Origin: a bacterium
Lineage (GTDB): Bacteria; Patescibacteriota; JAUYIX01
NCBI GenBank assembly: GCA_030688115.1
Contig: JAUYIX010000094.1
Span: forward strand, 1-26,019
Direction of reading: 5' to 3'
Length of the DNA stretch: 26,019 bases
The notes under the pieces were generated by a model that was given only the letters and a program-made list of their open reading frames with translations, had not been told where the DNA came from and made no database searches. The stretch's first letter is position 1, and each line of letters starts with the position of its first letter. The position numbers and the translations under genes are program-made. This document shows positions 21,050 through 26,019 of the stretch, in pieces.

Positions 21050-21637
21050 CTATGTCCGGGCTTTTTTATCGCGGTCGACTTCTTTTTTGTTTTTTAGGTC
21101 AACGATCTCCTCTTTTAACTCGATCATTTTTAGCTCGCGCCCGGTCATTAAACGATTGAGTTTTAACAGTTCATCAATACGAGCATTAAGTTCTACCGTT
21201 TTTTCGGCTATGCCTTTCTCAAGCTTTTTAGTGTAATCGGCTAGGTTGGCTGCGACCGCACGCTTTAAAGTAACGTCCTCAATTGCCAACAGAATCTGGT
21301 TGGTGTCATCTAATTTTCGGGCATTGAGCAGCATTACCTTTTGACCGATCTTAGGAAAGTAATGTTTAACCTCAAAGTCATTAAACACTTTTTTCTTTGG
21401 CAGTATATTTTCTAGCAAAGTTCTTAGCTCAGGTATGTCCCACTGGCGATTTCCTAAGTCGTAAATCAGCTTGTTGTCGGTGTCCTCTTTTGTCACTTTA
21501 AAGTTTTTATAAAAAGATGCGTTGGCTCCAACTACATAGAGATCGCCATTAAGGATCAGAAAAGGCTCCCTGGCTGTATCAGAGAAGGTTTTTATGTAAT
21601 GACGTGCCAGGTCGGTTTGTTGTTCTTGGGTTTCCAT
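21050..21637 (-). CDS. PAS-domain sensor-like protein with C-terminal coiled coil
   Basis: A 195-residue cytoplasmic protein. Residues about 15-125 form a PAS domain (EPFLILNGDLYVVGANASFYKNF, LIYDLGNRQWDIPELRTLLENILP, then VMLLNARKLDDTNQILLAIEDVT). Residues about 130-190 form a charged coiled coil (LEKGIAEKTVELNARIDELLKLNRLM, then ELKMIELKEEIVDLKNKKE). No kinase, cyclase or other output domain follows, so it is a stand-alone sensor or adaptor. The start ATG 21637 is chosen for METQEQQTDLARHY; a TTG 39 nt upstream is less likely because it sits on a TATAAT (21673-21668) that would be the -10 of this gene. Confidence 0.85.
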   Translation of the reverse strand: METQEQQTDLARHYIKTFSDTAREPFLILNGDLYVVGANASFYKNFKVTKEDTDNKLIYDLGNRQWDIPELRTLLENILPKKKVFNDFEVKHYFPKIGQKVMLLNARKLDDTNQILLAIEDVTLKRAVAANLADYTKKLEKGIAEKTVELNARIDELLKLNRLMTGRELKMIELKEEIVDLKNKKEVDRDKKART

Positions 21638-21708
21638 AATAAATAGATTATGCGTATGACTTATCACATTATACAATTATCCGTTGATCATGCGAGTGCC
21701 GGCCGTTG

Positions 21709-22155
21709 CTAACGCCCCCGGCCACCAAATAGTTGGCGGATAACCAAGTCTCGGTCCTGACACAAGACTACTCCGGAAGCAGTAATGCTTTGACGCCGGT
21801 CAAGATCGAGAGTTTTGCTATTTTCTAGCGCTCCGATGACTGCGGAATTGTCATCATCTCCCGCCAAACGGTTTTTGCTGACTTTACCGCATCCGGTGCA
21901 GCGATGTACCAGCATCAACTCTTGATTGGATTTAGTGGTGAGTCCAATCGGCTCCATACTTTCTAGGCAATCGGCGCTGCGATCCCCCACCGACTCGTCT
22001 ACGTGCCGGGACCAAAGACACCGCGGGCAGTGGTTGCGATTTTGGGTTCCGAGCGCTTTTAGCAGAACCAACGTATGACAATGCACGCAGGTAAACACCC
22101 CCTTATCTCGTGGTTCTGCCTGGCCCTGACCCGGATAATGCCGCTTGTCTGTCAT
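21709..22155 (-). CDS. RNHCP domain protein
   Basis: A 148-residue zinc-ribbon-like protein with the signature of the RNHCP family: FTCVHCHTLV, RNHCPRCLWSRHVDE, GDRSADCLESMEPIGL, ELMLVHRCTGCGKVSKNRLAGDDD. Four Cys pairs could bind zinc. The family function is unknown; RNA or protein binding is a guess. The start ATG 22155 gives MTDKRHYPGQGQ. The C-terminus ends in LFGGRGR. It overlaps the 3' end of a small upstream frame (22300-22103) on the same strand. Confidence 0.9.
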   Translation of the reverse strand: MTDKRHYPGQGQAEPRDKGVFTCVHCHTLVLLKALGTQNRNHCPRCLWSRHVDESVGDRSADCLESMEPIGLTTKSNQELMLVHRCTGCGKVSKNRLAGDDDNSAVIGALENSKTLDLDRRQSITASGVVLCQDRDLVIRQLFGGRGR

Positions 22156-22300
22156 TATTTTTTTTAATCTGATTAATAGTGATATTGCTACCGGTGCCAT
22201 AGATGACATCCAGGATCAACTCAGGAGCATATCGTCTCTTGGCGCTGATGTCGAGCCCGCGCTCACCCCGATAAATCGCCAGTGGATCAAACGCCACCAT
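22103..22300 (-). CDS. Possible 65-residue protein upstream of the RNHCP gene
   Basis: ATG 22300 opens VAFDPLAIYRGERGLDISAK, RRYAPELILDVIYGTGSNIT and INQIKKNN. The first 45 codons look protein-like with usage similar to the neighbours. The last 15 (SGSGPGRTTR) are read in a different frame from the RNHCP protein and look like out-of-frame sequence. The frames meet at an A8 run (22165-22158 on the minus strand), where loss of one A would fuse the two. No family recognised. Confidence 0.4.
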   Translation of the reverse strand: MVAFDPLAIYRGERGLDISAKRRYAPELILDVIYGTGSNITINQIKKNNDRQAALSGSGPGRTTR

Positions 22301-22318
22301 CAGGTATACTGCTCAAAG

Positions 22319-22346
22319 TTGGACTTCTAAATTGATTTTACATAAT
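22319..22346 (+). promoter_or_regulatory. Predicted leaderless promoter of the TrpF-like gene
   Basis: TTGGAC (22319-22324), 16 bp, then CATAAT (22341-22346). The expected start site coincides with the A of ATG 22353. There is no Shine-Dalgarno sequence. Confidence 0.5.
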
Positions 22347-22352
22347 ACATAA

Positions 22353-23015
22353 ATGATCACCCAAATCTACGAGACCCAATCCCCACAAGAGGCTACTGCG
22401 CTCATCAAAGCCGGCGTCGATCACATCGGAGTCTTGGTGGGTAGAGGGGAGTTCCCACGGGAGAAATCCATTGAGCAAACTCGAGACATTTTTGCCGTGA
22501 TCAAGCCTCCCGCCAAAAAAATCGCTCTGCCGCTCACGACCGACCTGGCCTATATAAAAAAAGTCATCGAACAAACCGCGCCGGACATAGTCCAGATCGG
22601 TGCCTTGATCGACCAGATCTCGCCTGAGGACGTCCAAATGCTTAAAGAGGCTTACCCGTCGACCCGGATGATGCGTGTTATCCCGGTGACCGGCCCTGAG
22701 AGTATCCAACAGGCCCGCGCCTATGACGGCATTGCCGACTGGTTGTTACTGGACACGTTGGGCCAGGACGGACGTATCATTGGCGCAACGGGCCAGACAC
22801 ACGACTGGCAGATCAGCAAAAAAATAGTCGAGCAAGTCTCGATCCCCGTCATCCTCGCGGGTGGCCTTGGACCTGAGAACGTCGCCGAGTCAATTTTTAC
22901 GGTGCATCCTCAAGGGGTCGATTGCAAAACAAAGACGGACAAGCCGGGCACGTCTGATAAAGATTTAGATTTGGTTAAGGCCTTTGTGATTGCTGCACAG
23001 CAGACAGCCTCCTAA
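22353..23015 (+). CDS. Phosphoribosylanthranilate isomerase-like (TrpF-like) TIM barrel protein
   Basis: A 220-residue (beta/alpha)8 protein resembling TrpF: WLLLDT (130-135, with the Asp at the position of the catalytic acid), a GATGQTHDW phosphate-loop segment (143-152), PVILAGGLGPENV (165-176) and HPQGVDCKTKTDKPG..DKDLDLVKAF near the end. TrpF isomerises phosphoribosylanthranilate in Trp synthesis. Here the N-terminal catalytic Cys motif (KICG-I-T) is absent (MITQIYETQSP), and no other trp gene is in the window. The reaction may differ, so no symbol is given. The GVDCKTKT loop replaces the usual GVDVSSGVE. Confidence 0.8.
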   Translation: MITQIYETQSPQEATALIKAGVDHIGVLVGRGEFPREKSIEQTRDIFAVIKPPAKKIALPLTTDLAYIKKVIEQTAPDIVQIGALIDQISPEDVQMLKEAYPSTRMMRVIPVTGPESIQQARAYDGIADWLLLDTLGQDGRIIGATGQTHDWQISKKIVEQVSIPVILAGGLGPENVAESIFTVHPQGVDCKTKTDKPGTSDKDLDLVKAFVIAAQQTAS

Positions 23016-23034
23016 AAGCCGGGTGCTGACCGGC
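23013..23034 (-). terminator. Terminator of the DUF6056-like gene
   Basis: On the minus strand, GCCGG and CCGGC (23034-23018) form a 5-bp stem with a 7-nt loop followed by TTTTA. It lies between the convergent TrpF-like and membrane protein genes. Confidence 0.45.
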
Positions 23035-23036
23035 GC

Positions 23037-24572
23037 TTAGCGCTCCAGGTCTTTTTGCTCCAAAACTATCGAGTCTTTGCCAAAAAAACGAGCATAGCTG
23101 GTGTTACGCCAATCCAGCCGATCGGTTGAGATGTCGTCAAAAAATATCACTTTGGGCACGTCCGTGAGGGTCGGCACCACAACCTCGGCCTGCCCTGACG
23201 ATCGGATAGCGGTGTAGCGATCCTGCAATTGCCGGTCATAAGCCGCGGCACTACCCGAGAGCGTGTTTCTCCAGGCCAATGAGACCGGGGTATCGGGTGA
23301 GAGCAAAATCCATGCTCCAAAAAGCCCGAGCAAAAGCAGCCACACGCCCGCAACTCGACTCTGCAGCGAGCGCCCAAACAGAGTGATCATTATTGCGAGC
23401 GTCGGACCCGTTTTGGCGCTCAACCACCACAACAGGTGCGTCACAAACATAATCATCAAGATGGCCGTGACTATGTTGTAGGTGTTGATGGTTCTGCCGG
23501 CGCCCAATAACTCGGGAGAACTCGCCAGCAAACCGGGTAGCGATGCCCCAACCCAAAGGGCAGCCAGCAGTGCAAAAGTCCAGAGCGGATTGATCACCGG
23601 ATTGATCGTCGGTGCCAATCGTTTGACAACCATAAATAGTAGCGGGGCCATAACCAAAAGCAGCGCGAGCAAACGCGTCGATCCAACAGTCTGGCCAAAT
23701 GTGCTCACTAAATCGACCAACCAACTGCTGATGCGCTCACCCAAATCAACCTGCCCATAGCCACGCTCTAACCAAATGGCTTTGCGTGCAAAGTTTCCGG
23801 GGGCTGACAGGGCCACAGCGGCGGCGGCCAGACAAATAGTATCCACAGCAACGAGCACACGTCGCCGTCCGCTCCTCAAGCGCCTCCACAAATATAGTGT
23901 CAGTGCGGCCAGGCTTACCAACACGATCATTAATGACATCTCTTGCCCGCCAATCGCAACCGCGAGCGCCGCTGTTGCCGCGCTAATGTAGAGTCTCCGC
24001 CGCCGGGCAATCGGTTCTCCCAGATAGTGGACACTAAGACCGACCGCCAAAAACAATAAACTCCAGGGGAGACAGTAGGCCACCGCGGCTGGATACCAGT
24101 AGAACAGTTCTGCCGGAGACACAAGCATAATCAAAAGCGCGGTCAAGATCCCTGCGTAGAGAGCCAACAACAACCAGCGCGGACCCGGCGCAAACCGCTG
24201 CATTATCGAGCGCAGCGCAAACCAAAGCGACCAGGCAAAAAACGACACCATCACCAGCGCGATAATCCGATACCAGATCAGTGTCGCGATCGTGATCGTC
24301 CCCTCACCCAAACTCAAAGTGACCGGAGTCAGGGACGTAAGTGTGTTAGAGGCAAAGCGTCCCGACCAGTTACTGAAATACCAGAGCGTGTTGCCCCAAA
24401 TACCACGCTCGGCCACCTGTGTGGCATAGGAGAAATCATCGGCCGAGGGATGGGTCCACAAAACCAAAGCCACAAAAGGGACGAGCAATAGCCCAAGCCA
24501 GGCCAGCGCTAACCACTCCTTATGTTTATCCGACTGAAGCCACTGCGATATCACCCGACCATGCTGCCCCAA
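23037..24572 (-). CDS. Multi-pass membrane protein, DUF6056-like
   Basis: A 511-residue membrane protein with about ten or eleven hydrophobic segments. After the first helix (LALAWLGLLLVPFVALVLW) comes THPSADDFSYATQVAERGIW and LWYFSNWSGRFASNTLTSL, which match the DUF6056 pattern. The ADD loop and the following Trp/Arg-rich stretch recall polyprenyl-phosphate-dependent GT-C glycosyltransferases, whose catalytic acid lies in the first extracytoplasmic loop. A role in surface glycan transfer is therefore plausible but unproven. The C-terminal part (SGSAAAYDRQLQDRYTAIR onward) is an extracytoplasmic soluble tail. The start is uncertain: TTG 24572 or GTG 24554. It is a single gene, convergent with the TrpF-like gene. 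Confidence 0.8.
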   Translation of the reverse strand: MGQHGRVISQWLQSDKHKEWLALAWLGLLLVPFVALVLWTHPSADDFSYATQVAERGIWGNTLWYFSNWSGRFASNTLTSLTPVTLSLGEGTITIATLIWYRIIALVMVSFFAWSLWFALRSIMQRFAPGPRWLLLALYAGILTALLIMLVSPAELFYWYPAAVAYCLPWSLLFLAVGLSVHYLGEPIARRRRLYISAATAALAVAIGGQEMSLMIVLVSLAALTLYLWRRLRSGRRRVLVAVDTICLAAAAVALSAPGNFARKAIWLERGYGQVDLGERISSWLVDLVSTFGQTVGSTRLLALLLVMAPLLFMVVKRLAPTINPVINPLWTFALLAALWVGASLPGLLASSPELLGAGRTINTYNIVTAILMIMFVTHLLWWLSAKTGPTLAIMITLFGRSLQSRVAGVWLLLLGLFGAWILLSPDTPVSLAWRNTLSGSAAAYDRQLQDRYTAIRSSGQAEVVVPTLTDVPKVIFFDDISTDRLDWRNTSYARFFGKDSIVLEQKDLER

Positions 24573-24628
24573 CTACCAGCGCGCGTCCATACTTTGCGTC
24601 CCACTGTCAAATCATCTGACCACCGGAG

Positions 24629-25318
24629 CTAGCGCTCTGTTATCTCCAGTTTTGGATATCGCCTGGAGAGCCGCTCTACTATCCCGGACACGTCCAAAAC
24701 CGCGGATGAGTCCAGCGTCTCATCCAGCGTCGTCTTGTAGTTAATGTTCTGCACAAAATACTTCTCGCCCGGGCGTAAGTATCCGGCCATCACTACAAAA
24801 TCCTCCTCGATATGTACCTGGGGCAAGACGGTTGTTCTAAACTCGTGGTCAACGCCGCTGTCCTGGATAACTTGCATGGTTTTTTTGCAACGCTGGCGCG
24901 AGACCTCGTCCGAGACTTGGATAATCGACTTATATTTATCCCAGGGGGCTTTGAGGTCCATAGCGATATAGTCCAGCAACTCCTGCTCGACAAAGTGCGC
25001 GAGCCTGGCCGGATTGATCCCGTTGCTATCAAGCTTGACCAGCAGCCCCAGCTCCTTAATCGCCCGCAAAAAATCCTCAAGATCGCGATGCAAGGTTGGT
25101 TCGCCCCCGGTCACGCAGACGCCATCCAATATATTTCGATGCTCACGCACATAATCCAAAACACTCTCAGGAGACAAGGTATTTTTTACCCTCCCCAAAA
25201 CCAGATCAGGGTTATGGCAGAACCGGCACCTAAACATGCACCCCTGGGTAAAGACTACCGAGCAGACCTTACCGGGGTAATCGACCAGGCTTAGTTTTTG
25301 CAATCCGCCGATAACCAT
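24629..25318 (-). CDS. nrdG: Anaerobic ribonucleotide reductase activating protein (radical SAM)
   Basis: Generates the glycyl radical on NrdD using S-adenosylmethionine and a [4Fe-4S] cluster. The 229-residue product has the cluster motif C27-x3-C31-x2-C34 (GCMFRCRFCHNPDL), the SAM-binding VCVTGGEPTLH, and LVKLDSNGINP, DYIAMDLKAPW and VDHEFRTTVLPQVH along the barrel. The N-terminal KLSLVDYPGKVCSVVFTQGC is typical of the NrdG2 subclass. It starts 5 nt after the nrdD stop, so nrdD-nrdG form an operon and the cell can make deoxynucleotides without oxygen. Confidence 0.94.
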   Translation of the reverse strand: MVIGGLQKLSLVDYPGKVCSVVFTQGCMFRCRFCHNPDLVLGRVKNTLSPESVLDYVREHRNILDGVCVTGGEPTLHRDLEDFLRAIKELGLLVKLDSNGINPARLAHFVEQELLDYIAMDLKAPWDKYKSIIQVSDEVSRQRCKKTMQVIQDSGVDHEFRTTVLPQVHIEEDFVVMAGYLRPGEKYFVQNINYKTTLDETLDSSAVLDVSGIVERLSRRYPKLEITER

Positions 25319-25323
25319 AGGTT

Positions 25324-26019
25324 TTATGCGGGGACTTTTTCGCGGACTTTTTCTTTAGCCTCTGCGTGCTCGACGGCTGCAACTCGCTCCACAGGAGCAC
25401 TTGCCGGTACCCGCGCTGGCGTACCACTGCTACCTTTGGTCACGCTGTACTCTACCCGCTCTTTGTACTCAGACTTTTTGCCTTTGTTCCACTGATCAAC
25501 GGGCCTAAAGTAGCCAACGATGCGTGACCAAACCTCGGTGGTAGCCTGGCAAGTGGGGCATTGCTTGAGCTCTCCGCTCAAGTAACCATGCACCGGACAG
25601 ATGCTAAACGTCGGGGTCAGGGTAAAGTAAGGCAAGCGATAGTTATTGGCGACTTTTTTTACAAACTCGCGGCAAGTTTTCCAGTCTCGGACACGTTCTC
25701 CCAAAAATAAGTGCAAGACGGTGCCGCCGGTGTACTTGGTTTGCAAATCATCCTGGTGGTCGAGTGCGCCCAAAGGATCATCGGTGTAATCGACCGGCAA
25801 GTGTGTCGAGTTGGTGTAGTAAGGCGCCTCCTTGACCCCGCTCTGGATAATGCCGGGGAACCGTTTTTGATCCTCTTTAGCAAACCGGTAGGTAGTCCCC
25901 TCGGCCGGAGTGGCCTCAAGGTTGTAGAGGTGTCCGGTCTCCTCCTGATAATCCGCCAAACGTGAGCGCATAAACTCCAGGATCTCGCCGGTAAATGCCG
26001 CCCCGTCCGGGTGCGCAAT
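25324..26019 (-). CDS. nrdD: Anaerobic ribonucleoside-triphosphate reductase, C-terminal part
   Basis: Oxygen-independent reduction of ribonucleotides. The 5' end lies beyond the window; 231 codons are visible. The frame reads AHPDGAAFTGEILEFMRSRL at the window edge, then QEETGHLYNLEATPAEGTTYRFAKEDQKRFP, YYTNSTHLPVDYTDD, QTKYTGGTVLHLFLGE, the zinc-site segment CPVHGYLSGELKQCPTC, and the glycyl-radical site SRIVGYFRPVDQWNKGKKSE. Where many NrdDs end (EYKERVEYSV), this one continues for about 38 residues of Ala/Val/Glu/Pro-rich low-complexity sequence (TPARVPASAPVERVAAVEHA, then EAKEKVREKVPA). nrdG follows after 5 nt. Confidence 0.95.
   Translation of the reverse strand: MAHPDGAAFTGEILEFMRSRLADYQEETGHLYNLEATPAEGTTYRFAKEDQKRFPGIIQSGVKEAPYYTNSTHLPVDYTDDPLGALDHQDDLQTKYTGGTVLHLFLGERVRDWKTCREFVKKVANNYRLPYFTLTPTFSICPVHGYLSGELKQCPTCQATTEVWSRIVGYFRPVDQWNKGKKSEYKERVEYSVTKGSSGTPARVPASAPVERVAAVEHAEAKEKVREKVPA

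Noticed and set aside
21040..21066. Terminator at the paired TCCGGGC sequences after the zinc-finger region
   Set aside because: The two copies are in direct, not inverted, orientation and do not form a good stem, although a T run follows.

Overview
The window looks like chromosomal DNA of an uncultivated bacterium of the Candidate Phyla Radiation (Patescibacteria). The signs are a LigA whose domain Ia reads ALDSLK, a lone PilM-type protein, an RNHCP protein, an isolated TrpF-like barrel, a complete diversity-generating retroelement (DGR), and short compact genes. TGA is used as a stop (gatC, ligA, mntA), so the code is the standard one and not the Gracilibacteria/Absconditabacteria variant. 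No lower taxon is claimed; the assignment is inference from gene content.

Layout. 1-5367 (minus) is a housekeeping operon, ligA-dedA-gatC-gatA-membrane-anchored cyclophilin, with ATGA overlaps at two junctions. 5477-9467 is an accessory island: a conserved small protein of unknown function, a complete DGR and a HEPN/MNT toxin-antitoxin pair. 9473-12194 (minus) holds an L,D-transpeptidase, a membrane-anchored exported protein, a single-domain response regulator and PilM. 13183-18511 holds lemA, htpX, recX, clpC and comF. 18543-20972 is a second accessory patch: tRNA-Ser(GCU), a free-standing LAGLIDADG endonuclease, tRNA-Ser(UGA) and a zinc-finger protein, punctuated by three copies of a short direct repeat. 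21050-26019 holds a PAS protein, an RNHCP protein, a TrpF-like protein, a multi-pass DUF6056-type membrane protein and nrdG-nrdD, with nrdD running off the window.

The main find is the DGR. A 130-bp template repeat (TR, 6269-6398, plus) and the 3' end of a target gene (VR, 7947-8076, minus) align without gaps. By hand count there are 20 mismatches, 19 of them at adenines of the TR, which is the signature of adenine-specific mutagenic retrohoming. The reverse transcriptase (6826-7845) carries the DGR-type LGNLTSQ and YCDD motifs, and the accessory protein Avd (6400-6744) is present. The layout is unusual. Avd is encoded antisense to TR and RT, its last codons run through the terminator of the TR RNA, and a (TG)14 microsatellite sits between the divergent avd and RT genes. 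The target is a 206-residue protein with no visible signal peptide, and its promoter overlaps that of the neighbouring HEPN/MNT pair.

Two further patterns run across the window. Several genes have a -10 element so close to the ATG that the transcript would be leaderless, while others have a strong Shine-Dalgarno sequence. The L,D-transpeptidase appears to start at AUA.
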